Assembly (NCBI GenBank): GCA_023229245.1
Contig: JALNZU010000010.1
Coordinates: forward strand, 35,208 to 99,207
From: Bacteroidales bacterium
Lineage (GTDB): Bacteria > Bacteroidota > Bacteroidia > Bacteroidales > F082
Reading direction: 5' to 3'
Length of the DNA stretch: 64,000 bases
Notes under the pieces: generated by a model
Databases searched by the model: none
Seen by the model: only the letters and a program-made list of their open reading frames with translations
What the model was told of the DNA's origin: nothing
Shown here: positions 35,609-45,508 of the stretch, one piece after another
Layout of the letters: each line of letters begins with the position of its first letter
How positions within the stretch are numbered: position 1 is the first letter of the stretch
Program-made: the position numbers and the translations under genes

Positions 35609-36259
35609 CTACTCACATGGATTTGCTTCGCTCAGCACTTCAATAAGCTTTAATGAGAAGCGATCCGTCTGAATTGTAGATAGATCATCAGCCTTTAGTT
35701 TAACCATCACAAAATATTCGGGATCTGATCCTTTATTGGGTATCAGTTCTGACGAATCTGATAAGCGGCCTGAATACTGATACAGCGGATACTTTTTTTC
35801 ACTGCCACATAATCTGAACATAGGTAGCTCCTCATTAGGGTATATAGCTCCAGTAGCTATGAAATCCATATCTATAGCAGGAGATATCACAGCTTTCGAT
35901 AAGGTCAGATGTTTATCACCAATAACCATATTACCGGCATAATCAAGCACCTCAAGTTGCTCTTCTTTTAATTCCATCCATAGCTTAAAGAGCGCACTGC
36001 CGTCTAAGAACAGTTTTCCATCTTGAATGCTCCAGTTGCCACCAAACGCATGCCAGTCATCATCCTCATCAGGCTGGCTGAGATAAAAGAAACTGCTATC
36101 GGTGTTTAACCATAAGCGATTAAACATGATTTCGTGCTCCGAAAAACGTAGAGAACCTTCATAATATCCTTCAAGCTGTATATCTTGCTTACAAGACAGC
36201 ATAAAACAACTTGCCGACAGTATGAGTATATAATAAGTAAGGCGAGAAAATGATGTCAT
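35609..36259 (-). CDS. Predicted lipoprotein, function unknown
   Basis: 216 residues from ATG 36259. The lipoprotein leader MTSFSRLTYYILIL... ends in the lipobox FMLSC. The upstream extension to another start is unlikely because it precedes the leader. The first part is lipocalin/META-like in feel (LEGYYEGSLRFSEHEIMFNR, AFGGNWSIQDGKLFLDG), but I do not recognise the family. Its 5' region is close to the DUF1648 gene (34 bp), so the two may be cotranscribed. Confidence 0.65.
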   Translation of the reverse strand: MTSFSRLTYYILILSASCFMLSCKQDIQLEGYYEGSLRFSEHEIMFNRLWLNTDSSFFYLSQPDEDDDWHAFGGNWSIQDGKLFLDGSALFKLWMELKEEQLEVLDYAGNMVIGDKHLTLSKAVISPAIDMDFIATGAIYPNEELPMFRLCGSEKKYPLYQYSGRLSDSSELIPNKGSDPEYFVMVKLKADDLSTIQTDRFSLKLIEVLSEANPCE

Positions 36260-36293
36260 AACATAAAAGGTTAAGTTAGATAATAAAATGAAT

Positions 36294-36791
36294 TTATTTG
36301 TTTTTAACACTGAATATCAGAAAGATAATAAGTGGGACTAATCCGATAATTACTAACAGGACTATTATCCACCAGATATTTTTAAGCTCTTCACTCAAAG
36401 CAGACGAGTAGAAAGCATGAAGCAATATAGAAAACAGCAGCAGTATTCCTAATTTTATCCATCTGATCAGGCGGATAGCCAGGCTATATTGTCTAACAGC
36501 ATTGTCATTAGTTATCTTCACCGGATAATTAAACTTATGAGGAAATTTATTCAGCACTGACAATCCTATCCATAATATACTGGCAAATACAGGGCTGAAC
36601 AACAGCACCCATTTGCTGCCATATCCATCCGGCTGGCCTTGCATATCGAAATGTATTGCAATATGCTCTGGCAAAATCAGCAGATAGCTCACGGTAAGCA
36701 CCCACATTGCCAATAAGATCGTGATACACAAAGCCTCCAGCGCACGGTCGGCTGCCATTGGTTCAATAATAAGTCGTGGCTGATCAGACAT
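36294..36791 (-). CDS. DUF1648-domain membrane protein
   Basis: 165 residues with four predicted membrane helices. The DUF1648 signature is LPEHIAIHFDMQGQPDGYGS (about residues 41-60) between helix 1 and helix 2. Such domains occur in SdpI-like immunity or sensor proteins, but short versions like this one have no assigned role. It precedes the lipoprotein gene on the same strand. Confidence 0.75.
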   Translation of the reverse strand: MSDQPRLIIEPMAADRALEALCITILLAMWVLTVSYLLILPEHIAIHFDMQGQPDGYGSKWVLLFSPVFASILWIGLSVLNKFPHKFNYPVKITNDNAVRQYSLAIRLIRWIKLGILLLFSILLHAFYSSALSEELKNIWWIIVLLVIIGLVPLIIFLIFSVKNK

Positions 36792-37110
36792 ATATGTAAT
36801 TTAAACTGATTGTTTCAAGCCGGGCTTCTGTACAATTTTTTTCGTATCGTAAAAAGAAAATGATGAGTAAAAAAAGCCGTCATCCTTTTCGCCATAAAGA
36901 TACAAAAGCTAAGTCACCAAAAAAGACAGCCATACTAAATCCTTCAAGAGTTTTTACTATACCGACTAAAAACAAAGTTATTTTTCAGGTGTTTCACTAT
37001 CTGTTGAAACGCATTAAAAACAAATGGTGTTGCATAAATCATTCAGCTGATAGAATATTTACTACTTTAGCACTTATTTAATGGCAAGCATACTTTTTAT
37101 CACTTAGATT

Positions 37111-37599
37111 ATGTCAGGTTCTCCAGATAATTTGTCACAAATCAGGGATATACTTGTTGGCAGCGAGTTGGCTTCCCTGCATGAAACCATCCATGCTGTT
37201 GACATTCGGTTGCAACAGCTGATAGAAGGTTTTAAGAAAGACTTAGAAACAGCCATTGAAGGGCTTCACGATTTGATAGGGCAGCAGCACCAGCAGCAGT
37301 CTGACCGGATTATTGCCATAGAATCCATGATTGATCAGCTTGAAAACCGGCAAGCAGAGAGTTCAAACCATTTCACTCAACAAGTTGAGGAGCTCCGTAA
37401 CCAGATGACAGCTCGGTTTGAGGAGCTGACGAAAACACATCAAGCTCATACTGAAAGCCTTATGGAACGCTTGAACGCCATTGACAACAACAAGCCTGAC
37501 CGTGAGACTATTGCTTCGCTCCTGGAATCGTTAGCCAATAGTCTAAGAACTTATCCCCAATCCGGCATAGAGGTGCAAACCAGCTCATCCAACGAATAA
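37111..37599 (+). CDS. Coiled-coil protein, first gene of the GTPase operon
   Basis: 162 residues, highly charged and Gln/Glu-rich, with heptad-like patterns from about residue 25 to 130 (RLQQLIEGFKKDLETAIEGL, VEELRNQMTARFEELTK). No membrane segment or signal peptide. No known domain recognised. The stop lies 4 bp before the next start. Coiled-coil partners of this type are plausible scaffolds or effectors for the GTPase two genes on, but that is inference. Confidence 0.75.
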   Translation: MSGSPDNLSQIRDILVGSELASLHETIHAVDIRLQQLIEGFKKDLETAIEGLHDLIGQQHQQQSDRIIAIESMIDQLENRQAESSNHFTQQVEELRNQMTARFEELTKTHQAHTESLMERLNAIDNNKPDRETIASLLESLANSLRTYPQSGIEVQTSSSNE

Positions 37600-37603
37600 G
37601 AGC

Positions 37604-39328
37604 ATGACTACCAAAGATCAATCGGGTATAGACTTAATGGAAAGTGGGAAGTTGCATGCACTTCGTCAGCTTATTCTCGGACTTGACCAACAAGATCAAG
37701 ATCGATTACATCTGCTTTTACGCGACCCACATGCGTTTGCCGATGAGATAAGCGAGCTGCTTCCGTATGCGGTAAGGCGTTTAGTCGAAAAAGGCGAGAT
37801 CACGGTAGATAGCCTGATGCCCATCATAGAAGACAGCATGCATAAAAGCGTTCAAAAGAATCCCGGTAAATTAGTAGATATACTGTTTCCGGTCATGGGC
37901 CCAGCCATCCGAAAAGCTGTCTCAGAAGATATCAAACGACTGATCGCATCTATCAATACCAGCATAGAGACCGGTTTGTCTTTTAAAAGTCTCAAATGGC
38001 GGATACAGGCTTTGCTCAGCAAACGCTCTTATACCGAGATACTGTTAGCCAATACGTATCTGTATCATGTCAGCCACGTCTTTCTGATCCATCGCCAAAG
38101 TGGTATATTGCTTCATCAGGAAGCTGCTAACGACAGCCAGCAGTTAGAATCGAATATGATATCGGCTATGATAACGGCTATACGCGACTTTGTAAGCGAT
38201 TCGTTTCACAACAGGGAAGACACCAGCTTAGATACCATACAGGTAGGGTTGATGAATATTTTTATCGAGCAAGGGCCGCATGCAATCATTGCTGCAATAG
38301 TAGAAGGTAATCCACCAGCCGACTTCCGGCTGACGATGACCGAAGCCATTGAAGCCATACATTTCAATATGGCTCCGGAGATAGAAAAATTTGATGGCGA
38401 TACAGCTATTTTTATACATAGCTCCAAATTTCTGAGGACCTGTCTGATACGCGAACGCAAACAAAGAAAAGCCAGGCCACCCCTGGCATTTATCGGCTTG
38501 CTTATCCTTTTATTCATACTAATTTCATGGGTAGGCTACGGCTATATCACTAACAGAAGACAAATACGTGCGTTGCAGGAACAAGTGAATAATACACCGG
38601 GATATCATCTGAGCTCGGTGAAGAAGAAAGCTGGTAAATACTGGTTTATCGGGCTGCAAGACCCTGATGCAACACCTTTCAATGAAATTGTTGCTTCAAG
38701 TACGATTGACAGCAACAAAGTCAAAGGAGAATTTGAGGCTTATCTGTCGCTTGAACCCGAAATATTAGTAAGAAAAGCATTAAACCGTTTGCAACCGCCA
38801 CCTACTGTATTCCTCAAAACACAAGGAACCGTATTGGAAGTAACGGGAGCAGCAAATCAGGACTGGGTAGAAAAATTATGGGCAAACATTTTTAAGATTA
38901 CCGGTATCAGTGAGTTAGATGATTCTAAATTACGGGTGAATCACACTGAGGAGCCTGACTTAGACTGGATCATACCTGAAATAGAGCAGAAATCATTCGA
39001 ATTCGATATCAATATCACAGAAATAGATAGCTTACAGTTCAACGCATTCCAGGATTTAGTTCAAGCGGCATTGCTCCTTGAGCAATATAATCGAACTCAT
39101 CACACCTTACTACGTATAATTGTTTATTCATATACCAGTCATGATGGAAATGTAGAAGCTAATCTGAGAGTGGCACTCAGACGTGCCGAACATTTTGCTA
39201 CCCTACTCTATCAAGCTGGTCTGAAAGAAGAGCTGTTAGAGGCACACGTCAAATTTGTTGAAGAAGGTCAGAGCCCTTCTCTGATACGTTCGGTACAATT
39301 TAAAGTTATTGATAAAAATAAAGAATAA
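37604..39328 (+). CDS. Membrane protein with possible longin-like region and C-terminal OmpA-like domain
   Basis: 574 residues. Residues about 1-130 are helical and charged. Residues about 150-275 show an alternating strand/helix pattern (VSHVFLIHRQSGILLHQEA, MITAIRDFVSDSF, IFIEQGPHAIIAAIVEG, MTEAIEAIHF) that resembles roadblock/longin modules which bind small GTPases. One transmembrane helix follows at about 297-318 (LAFIGLLILLFILISWVGYG). The periplasmic part has a BON-like segment (SSVKKKAGKYWFIGLQDPD) and a divergent OmpA/MotB-like end (IIVYSYTSHDGN...ALRRAEHFATLLYQAG). From memory, OmpA-type proteins with this cytoplasmic region occur in other phyla next to Ras-like GTPases. The layout suggests a link from cytoplasmic GTPase to envelope. 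Confidence 0.8.
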   Translation: MTTKDQSGIDLMESGKLHALRQLILGLDQQDQDRLHLLLRDPHAFADEISELLPYAVRRLVEKGEITVDSLMPIIEDSMHKSVQKNPGKLVDILFPVMGPAIRKAVSEDIKRLIASINTSIETGLSFKSLKWRIQALLSKRSYTEILLANTYLYHVSHVFLIHRQSGILLHQEAANDSQQLESNMISAMITAIRDFVSDSFHNREDTSLDTIQVGLMNIFIEQGPHAIIAAIVEGNPPADFRLTMTEAIEAIHFNMAPEIEKFDGDTAIFIHSSKFLRTCLIRERKQRKARPPLAFIGLLILLFILISWVGYGYITNRRQIRALQEQVNNTPGYHLSSVKKKAGKYWFIGLQDPDATPFNEIVASSTIDSNKVKGEFEAYLSLEPEILVRKALNRLQPPPTVFLKTQGTVLEVTGAANQDWVEKLWANIFKITGISELDDSKLRVNHTEEPDLDWIIPEIEQKSFEFDINITEIDSLQFNAFQDLVQAALLLEQYNRTHHTLLRIIVYSYTSHDGNVEANLRVALRRAEHFATLLYQAGLKEELLEAHVKFVEEGQSPSLIRSVQFKVIDKNKE

Positions 39329-39334
39329 TATAAA

Positions 39335-39832
39335 ATGCTGAAGAAGAAAGTTACCATGTTAGGCGCTTTTGCTGTAGGTAAGACCAGCTTAGTACAGCAA
39401 TTTGTTCATAGTATTTTCAGTGAGAGATACCAGACAACTATTGGGGTTCGTATTGACCAAAAGAACCTACATATCAAGGATACTGATATTACTCTGATGC
39501 TTTGGGATTTATATGGTCAGGATGATTTTATGAAAGTCAAGGCTTCATATCTCTTAGGCTCTTCTGCTTATATTCTTGTTGTGGATGGGACACGACATGA
39601 TACCATTGCTACTGCGCATGACCTGCATCAATTAGCAATAGATACACTGGGGAAGCTGCCCTTTGTGATGTTGATCAATAAAGCCGATCTGGAAGAGTCA
39701 TGGGAGATATCTTCAAACGATATACAACAGCTTCGGGATAAGGGATATAAAATATTTATAACCAGCGCAAAAGAAGGTACTAATGTAGAAGCTGCCTTTT
39801 ATTGGTTGACAGAACAAATGATTGCTCAATAA
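39335..39832 (+). CDS. Ras/Rab-like small GTPase
   Basis: 165 residues, a single Ras-superfamily domain with all G-boxes: G1 GAFAVGKTS (about 9-17), G2 TTIGV, G3 WDLYGQ with the Gln equivalent to Ras Gln61, G4 NKAD, and G5 TSAK. It resembles eukaryotic Rab/Rho-type GTPases and the bacterial Ras-like groups more than Era/Obe-type GTPases, and it has no lipidation Cys at the end. Unlike MglA it keeps an ordinary P-loop (GxxxxGKT/S) and Gln in G3. It starts 6 bp after the longin/OmpA-like gene and ends 8 bp before the kinase ATG. Confidence 0.93.
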   Translation: MLKKKVTMLGAFAVGKTSLVQQFVHSIFSERYQTTIGVRIDQKNLHIKDTDITLMLWDLYGQDDFMKVKASYLLGSSAYILVVDGTRHDTIATAHDLHQLAIDTLGKLPFVMLINKADLEESWEISSNDIQQLRDKGYKIFITSAKEGTNVEAAFYWLTEQMIAQ

Positions 39833-39840
39833 AATATGTT

Positions 39841-41376
39841 ATGGAAGAAAATAACACTCATTTCCAAAATTTTTCAGAAACAACCCTGCAATATATACTG
39901 AATGCCATTCCGCCATATCTGGGATTGGTTATATTACAGGTTGATGAAGGTGGCAAAATCAACTACTGGAACGGACCTATAGAAAAATATTTTGACGTAT
40001 CTCCACAACCACAACAATCAATAGACGAGTTTACACCTTATTTAGTTGGGATGATACCTCCTTTGACCAATCCTATGGTAGTATCTCATCTAAGAGTTAA
40101 AGACAACCTATATGTCGAAGCCCATTTTCTTACTGACGAACAAAGACGTAACTGGATATTCTTGATTGACCAAACACACGAAATAAAAGCCATACACCCT
40201 ATACTTCAATTTTATAATGAAGAAAAACTTTCTAAACGAAACGACCCACAAACAATGAATGTCAAAGGAGCAGTATCAGCTCTATATTTATTGGATTATA
40301 TTGTATTTGAACGCGATAAAACTGAGACATATAAATTAATTGGCCAACCACCTTCATGGATTCACAAGCTACCCAAGAAACTTAAAACAGAAAACAATAA
40401 AGCGCTACTCATTGAAATGTTTCCTTTTATTGAAATGTTTCAATTAGAAGCAGCTCCTGTCTGGAACAGTCAATCAGATGCCCGGCTAATGAGCGGTATG
40501 TGGGAAGAAAGAGATATTCATAATAAAAATATTTATTTGCACGCCGTTGCACTGCATCACGATCAACGAAACTATATGCTTATTAAACCTGTTTCACAAC
40601 AAAATGAAATGGATCAGGGGTTTTTGCAAAAAGCCCGAGAACAACGAATCACATTGGATAAATTAGCCGTAGCCGAAAAAAAGCTCAAACAACTGCTATC
40701 CTTTAAAGACCAGTTTATCTCCATCATCAGCCACGACCTACGCTCGCCTATAGGTGCTGTGATGGGATTGGCAAGCCTGCTGCTAAACGATAAAGACCTG
40801 CATCAAAAAATGGAAGTCCAGCAGATTGAACTATTAGAAGATATTAAATCGGAAATGCGCCGCCTGCTCGACTATAACGAGAAACTATTCCAATGGTCGT
40901 ACTTAGAGCTTGGCAATTTTACAATCAATCGAAAAAAGATCACCCCCGAAGAACTGGCGCTTTATGTACAAAAAATTTACGCCACACAGCTGAAACAAAA
41001 ACAGATACAGTTTTCATGGTCTGTTGATCCAGCATTTACTTTGGAAGCCGATGAGACCCTTTTAGGTCAGGCAATGAATAATTTAATTGGCAACAGCGTG
41101 AAGTTCACACCTAAAGGAGGGACTATCTATCTGAAATTCCTTATAGAAAAAAACCAACGACTGATTGTCATACAAGATACCGGCATAGGTATGGACGAAG
41201 AAATCTGTAAGGGCCTGTTTACTGATTTTATTCATCAATCAACGGCAGGTACAAAAGGTGAGACAGGAACTGGATTAGGTCTGGGTATAGTAAAAAAAAT
41301 TATCGATGCGCATGGCTTTAGTATCACCGCTCACTCCAAACCCGGCAAAGGATCGGTGTTCACAATTTTAATTTAG
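39841..41376 (+). CDS. Sensor histidine kinase (PAS-like sensor, HisKA, HATPase)
   Basis: 511 residues from ATG 39841, preferred over a TTG inside the GTPase gene. The N-terminal part has a PAS-like segment (PPYLGLVILQVDEGGKINYW, about 20-90) and a further sensor region up to about 270; no membrane helix, so cytoplasmic. A short coiled coil leads to the H-box IISHDLRSPIGAVMGLASLL (His about 299), N-box LIGNSVKFTPKGG, G1 DTGIGMD and G2 TGLGLGIVKKIID. No receiver domain and no adjacent response regulator. Being last in the GTPase operon, its sensor may read the GTPase state or the coiled-coil protein. Confidence 0.92.
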   Translation: MEENNTHFQNFSETTLQYILNAIPPYLGLVILQVDEGGKINYWNGPIEKYFDVSPQPQQSIDEFTPYLVGMIPPLTNPMVVSHLRVKDNLYVEAHFLTDEQRRNWIFLIDQTHEIKAIHPILQFYNEEKLSKRNDPQTMNVKGAVSALYLLDYIVFERDKTETYKLIGQPPSWIHKLPKKLKTENNKALLIEMFPFIEMFQLEAAPVWNSQSDARLMSGMWEERDIHNKNIYLHAVALHHDQRNYMLIKPVSQQNEMDQGFLQKAREQRITLDKLAVAEKKLKQLLSFKDQFISIISHDLRSPIGAVMGLASLLLNDKDLHQKMEVQQIELLEDIKSEMRRLLDYNEKLFQWSYLELGNFTINRKKITPEELALYVQKIYATQLKQKQIQFSWSVDPAFTLEADETLLGQAMNNLIGNSVKFTPKGGTIYLKFLIEKNQRLIVIQDTGIGMDEEICKGLFTDFIHQSTAGTKGETGTGLGLGIVKKIIDAHGFSITAHSKPGKGSVFTILI

Positions 41377-41918
41377 AATTTCGCGAGTATCCCCTTTTCT
41401 CATTAAAACTATTCGTCGGCATTTCGTGATTCTATCATACCGTAATGTTTAAATCTGATTAATCAATTGCATGAACAGTACTCAATCATAATCACCACCA
41501 ACAAATCGACAAAACAATAAGCTGTACAAAAAAACTGTTTAGGGCTTTTGCAATAGTTCTATATTACCAAATATTTACGTGTATTTTCTTTCCAACTCTT
41601 TGCCCATTCTGTGTTTAATGTCACAATTTCTGAAAGCCTTATTCAATTACTACTAGTTTTTTGATCCGTTGGGTAATTAAATCAAAAAGCATATAATCTT
41701 TAAAATTAAATTGATCGAAATTTATAGAGTAGTATCACCAGAATAAATGCAGATAAACGTGCAATTATTTCATTGGATATCAGTATATTTATTTCGCTAA
41801 CTTAGGCAAGATGGACAAAGGCAAAATGAAAAACAACAACCTCTGAAGTGAAATCGTTAAATCAACTTAATACATACTTTTCAGGCTCACAGAATAAAAA
41901 AGTAGTTCTTAGTACATA
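41377..41918. other. Gap without a supported gene
   Basis: AT-rich intergenic DNA between the kinase and rnpB. The minus strand has short open stretches that look like C-terminal remnants: one at 41639-41734 ending TQRIKKLVVIE, like the end of a T9SS tail, and one near 41560-41640 ending RKYLVI. Neither has a start or a body. No repeat, tRNA or mobile element was seen. Confidence 0.4.
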
Positions 41919-41951
41919 TTGGCAAGCTTTTTTCTTTTAGGTGTATCTTTG
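41919..41951 (+). promoter_or_regulatory. Promoter of rnpB
   Basis: TTGG at 41919-41922, 21 bases, TATCTTTG at 41944-41951. Predicted start is at about 41956-41958, matching the 5' base of the P1 helix. Confidence 0.75.
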
Positions 41952-41955
41952 CATT

Positions 41956-42331
41956 GGCAGTATCGGTTGTCGCGGCATGAATTTGCTGAGGAAAGTCGGG
42001 ACAGCACAGAGCACCATACTTCCTAACAGGAAGGGACACAGCCGGAGACAGTTGTGTAACAGCTAGTGCCACAGAAAATAACCGCCCTGAGTGTTACAAA
42101 GGGTAAGGGTGAAAACGTGAGGTAAGAGCTCACGCATAGGCAGTGTGAGTTGTCGATGGGGTAAACCTTATGGGCTGCAAGGCCAAATATACCGGCGCTG
42201 ATACGGGCTTCAAAAACCCGTATGATAAAGACTGCTCGTCTGATGCCGGTGGGTAGGCTGCTTGAGCTTTTTGGTGACAAAAAGCCCAGATAAATGACAA
42301 CCTGATACAGAATCCCGCTTATGATGCTGCT
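41956..42331 (+). ncRNA. rnpB: RNase P RNA, class A
   Basis: The conserved core is visible in order: GAGGAAAGTCGGGAC (P4/J3-4 5' part), ACAGAAAATAACCGCC, GGTAAGGGTGAAA, GGGGTAAACC, and the 3' part GACAACC...ACAGAATCCCGCTTAT. The ends pair as P1: GGCAGTATC at 41956-41964 against GATGCTGC near 42324-42331, with a G-T wobble. About 375 nt, normal for a class A ribozyme. It trims tRNA 5' leaders together with RnpA. End positions are good to a few bases. Confidence 0.93.
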
Positions 42332-42332
42332 C

Positions 42333-42367
42333 AAACAATCCGGTGAACACGCTTCACCGGATTGTTT
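42333..42367 (+). terminator. Terminator of rnpB
   Basis: Perfect 15-bp arms (AAACAATCCGGTGAA / TTCACCGGATTGTTT) with a 5-base loop directly after the P1 helix. The T-tract is weak (ACAATAACTTTT). Confidence 0.75.
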
Positions 42368-42425
42368 ACAATAACTTTTGTGCATCAGCGTTCATTAGCT
42401 GATACTTTTTTATTCGACACTTATT

Positions 42426-45400
42426 ATGTCCGTTTCATTTGCCAAAAGCTTTTTTTTCTCACCATATGAACACCGTTCACCTATAGACATTAAGCCTTTT
42501 GCACTGATCCTATTCGTCCTGATTATCATACTTTCTCATAGCCGGTTGGTGGCTCAACACACTAAATATTTTGATCCGTATCCTATGCTGTATCGTGAAG
42601 GATTGGAGCGGATTCAGGCCGGACAGTATGGCACTGCCAAGGACAAGATGGAAGCTTTCATACAGGAAGAGACCGACCCAAATCATGTGCTGCTAGCCGA
42701 TGCACATTATTATGCCTTGTTATGCGCTGTGCAACTCAAACAAGAAGATGCAACCGAGAAGATACAAGCGTTTGCTGCTCAACATACCAGTTCGGCATGG
42801 ATGCCGGTTATCAACTTCCTGCATGGCAGAGTGCTCTTCGAACAAAGGCGTTATTCAGAAGCTTTGGTATGGTTCGAGCAAACCGATCCTCAATCACTTG
42901 CTGATTTCGAACAGGCCGAGTTAGCCTATAAATCAGGCTTTTGTCTGATGCGCCAAAACAAAACAGCACAAGCAATAGACTTTTTTGCAAAGGCAAAAGA
43001 TTTTGATGGAATCTACCAGCAGACAGCTATGTATTACTACGCCCATCTGAATTATCTGCAGGAAAATGATTTGGAAGCTGCCTCTTATTTTGAAAAGCTA
43101 CAATATGTGCCATCCTATAAAAAAATCGTCCCACAATATTTACTACATATCCATCATCGTCAGGGCGACTACCAGTATGTAACTCTGCATGGCGAAGAAG
43201 TGATGGAGCTAAGCGACAGCAAGCGTCGCCCCGATCTGACTCTTTTAGTAGCTGATGCATGGTATAAGTCGGAGGAATACATCAAAGCTTTATACTTTTA
43301 CAAGCTTGCCGAAAACTATGGCAGGCGCCAGTTAGAGCGTGAAGACGCATATCAAAAAGGCATCTGTCAGTTCAAATCCGGTGCGTTCGCCGATGCGATT
43401 CTCATGTTAGAGCAAATAGCCGGCTCCGCTGATGATGTCCTTGCACAAAACACAGCCTATCATTTAGGACTTGCTTACTACGAAACCGAACAAAAGGTGT
43501 TTGCACGCAACGCCTTTCTAAAAGCATATAAACTAAATCATAACCAACAACTTACAGATGATGCGCTTTTCAAATATGCACAACTGAGTCTGGAAACGAA
43601 TCCCGAACCTTATAACGAAGCTATCAATCTGTTAGAAGAGTATCTCAAAACTCAAGCTGCATCTACCCAAAAAGAGCAGGCCGAACAATTGCTTATTCAG
43701 CTCTATCTGCATACCAAAAATTTTGACTCGGCTTTGGCTTCATTGGAAAAGAATAAAACGGGAAAGCCTCAGCTTGAAAAGATTTATCAACAAATTTCCT
43801 ATGCTGTAGGCAATGAATCTTTTTTACAAGGTGATGTACAAAAAGCAATCACCTATTTTCAACCTATCATTCAGGTTACTAACTCAGAATATGGAGCTTT
43901 GGCACTGTTTTGGACAGCAGAAGCATTGATGCAGACCGGTCAGTATTCAGAAGCGTTACAACGTTTAAAACAATTTGAAGGTCACAAGTTTGCATCATCA
44001 ACCGGGCTTTTGCCGCAAGCTGCTTTTCAGACCGCATACGCTCATTTTCAATTAGGCCAATATAAACAAGCGCTACCTTATTTCAATCAATTCATCCAAC
44101 ATCAACGGGCCGATGAGAATCTGAGATACGACGCATGGCTCCGGATAGGCGATTGCTATTTCATTCAAAAAGAATACAACAGGGCCATAGATGCGTATAA
44201 TCAGGTGATTTTGGTCAATCAGGCAGGCACCGATTATGCCCTCTTACAAAAAGGGCTGGCATCGGGAGCTCTCGGACGCTTCACCGACAAAACAGAAGCT
44301 TTGGATCGTTTGATCAAACAGTTTTCAAGCTCCAATTATTATGAGCAAGCTCTTTATGAGATGGGAAGTACACATCTGATTCTCAACGATTCCAGAAGCG
44401 CTATTATCTTCTTCGACAGATTAGCCCAGCAACGTCCCCGCTCGATTTATGCACGAGATGCCATGCATAAGACCGCATTAATTTATTTTAACAACAATCA
44501 GAATGAAGAGGCTATCACCTGGCTTAAAAAGATCATTCAGCTTTACCCTGGAACACCCGATGCCCGACAGGCTATGAACACATTAAAAGCTATTTATATA
44601 GAAATGAACCTAATACAAGAATATGTGTCATTTGCCAATCAGCTTGGTTTTGGTACTATCAGCAATGCCGAACAGGATTCTTTAACTTTCAGTCAGGCTG
44701 AAAACTTATATCAAGAAGGACGATTTGAACAGGCATTATCAGCTTTTGAACAATATATTCAACAGCAAGACGGAGCTTATTTATTGCCGGCACATCACTA
44801 TCTATATCAGATATATATCCGAAACGCTGAGGAGGATAAAGCCTTACAGAGTATAAACTATATTATCAGTATTGATGGGAATCCTTATATGGAGCAAGCT
44901 CTGTTATATGCAGCACGTATCTATTATGATCGTCAACAATATAATCAGGCAAACCGTTTATATAATGATTTATACCACCTTGCCACTCAGAGCAGCGAGA
45001 AAATGGAAGCTCTTGAAGGTAAAATGAAAAGCGCCTATTTTACTGATGATTTCACTCAGGCTATAGAAGTGGCACATCTGATTCAGACCAATACTGCATC
45101 ATCGTCTGCTCAACAGCTTCAGGCATATTATATAGCCGGCAAGTCACTCTTTGAGACTGACAGAAACGAAGAGGCATACAGCAGTCTTCAAGAGGTCAGG
45201 CAACAAGATCGGGGACGTTTGGGTGCCGAAGCCCTTTACCTTATGGCTCGGATCAGCTTCCGACAAAACCGGTTAGAAGATACTGAGTACGCCATCTTTG
45301 AACTATCCGAACAATATGCTTCCCAAGACTATTGGGTAGCTAATGGATTTATACTGCTGGCAGATGTATATGTCAGACAAAATAATATTTATCAGGCTAA

Positions 45401-45488
45401 AGAAACATTAAAAAGCATAATGGATAACTATCAGGGTGATGACTTGAAACAGGAAGCCGCCCGAAAACTTGAGATGCTCAACGGCTGA
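42426..45488 (+). CDS. Large tetratricopeptide-repeat protein
   Basis: 1020 residues. Hydrophobic leader at about 26-42 (LILFVLIIILSHSRLVAQ), then at least 20 TPR-like helical hairpins up to the end. Examples are YSEALVWFEQTDPQSLADF, ALYEMGSTHLILNDSRSAII, FDRLAQQRPRSIYARDAMHK and NEEAITWLKKIIQLYPGTPD. The leader indicates export to the periplasm. Repeats of this style occur in envelope assembly proteins (YbgF, BamD and PorW-like); I cannot assign a specific family. It lies just after rnpB and 20 bp before an outer-membrane barrel gene, with which it is probably cotranscribed. Confidence 0.85.
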   Translation: MSVSFAKSFFFSPYEHRSPIDIKPFALILFVLIIILSHSRLVAQHTKYFDPYPMLYREGLERIQAGQYGTAKDKMEAFIQEETDPNHVLLADAHYYALLCAVQLKQEDATEKIQAFAAQHTSSAWMPVINFLHGRVLFEQRRYSEALVWFEQTDPQSLADFEQAELAYKSGFCLMRQNKTAQAIDFFAKAKDFDGIYQQTAMYYYAHLNYLQENDLEAASYFEKLQYVPSYKKIVPQYLLHIHHRQGDYQYVTLHGEEVMELSDSKRRPDLTLLVADAWYKSEEYIKALYFYKLAENYGRRQLEREDAYQKGICQFKSGAFADAILMLEQIAGSADDVLAQNTAYHLGLAYYETEQKVFARNAFLKAYKLNHNQQLTDDALFKYAQLSLETNPEPYNEAINLLEEYLKTQAASTQKEQAEQLLIQLYLHTKNFDSALASLEKNKTGKPQLEKIYQQISYAVGNESFLQGDVQKAITYFQPIIQVTNSEYGALALFWTAEALMQTGQYSEALQRLKQFEGHKFASSTGLLPQAAFQTAYAHFQLGQYKQALPYFNQFIQHQRADENLRYDAWLRIGDCYFIQKEYNRAIDAYNQVILVNQAGTDYALLQKGLASGALGRFTDKTEALDRLIKQFSSSNYYEQALYEMGSTHLILNDSRSAIIFFDRLAQQRPRSIYARDAMHKTALIYFNNNQNEEAITWLKKIIQLYPGTPDARQAMNTLKAIYIEMNLIQEYVSFANQLGFGTISNAEQDSLTFSQAENLYQEGRFEQALSAFEQYIQQQDGAYLLPAHHYLYQIYIRNAEEDKALQSINYIISIDGNPYMEQALLYAARIYYDRQQYNQANRLYNDLYHLATQSSEKMEALEGKMKSAYFTDDFTQAIEVAHLIQTNTASSSAQQLQAYYIAGKSLFETDRNEEAYSSLQEVRQQDRGRLGAEALYLMARISFRQNRLEDTEYAIFELSEQYASQDYWVANGFILLADVYVRQNNIYQAKETLKSIMDNYQGDDLKQEAARKLEMLNG

Positions 45489-45508
45489 TCATTCATTACA
45501 ATTAGTTC

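Noticed and set aside
36860..37081. 73-residue plus-strand open frame before the GTPase operon
   Set aside because: Basic, low-complexity start, no domain, no ribosome site; most likely chance.
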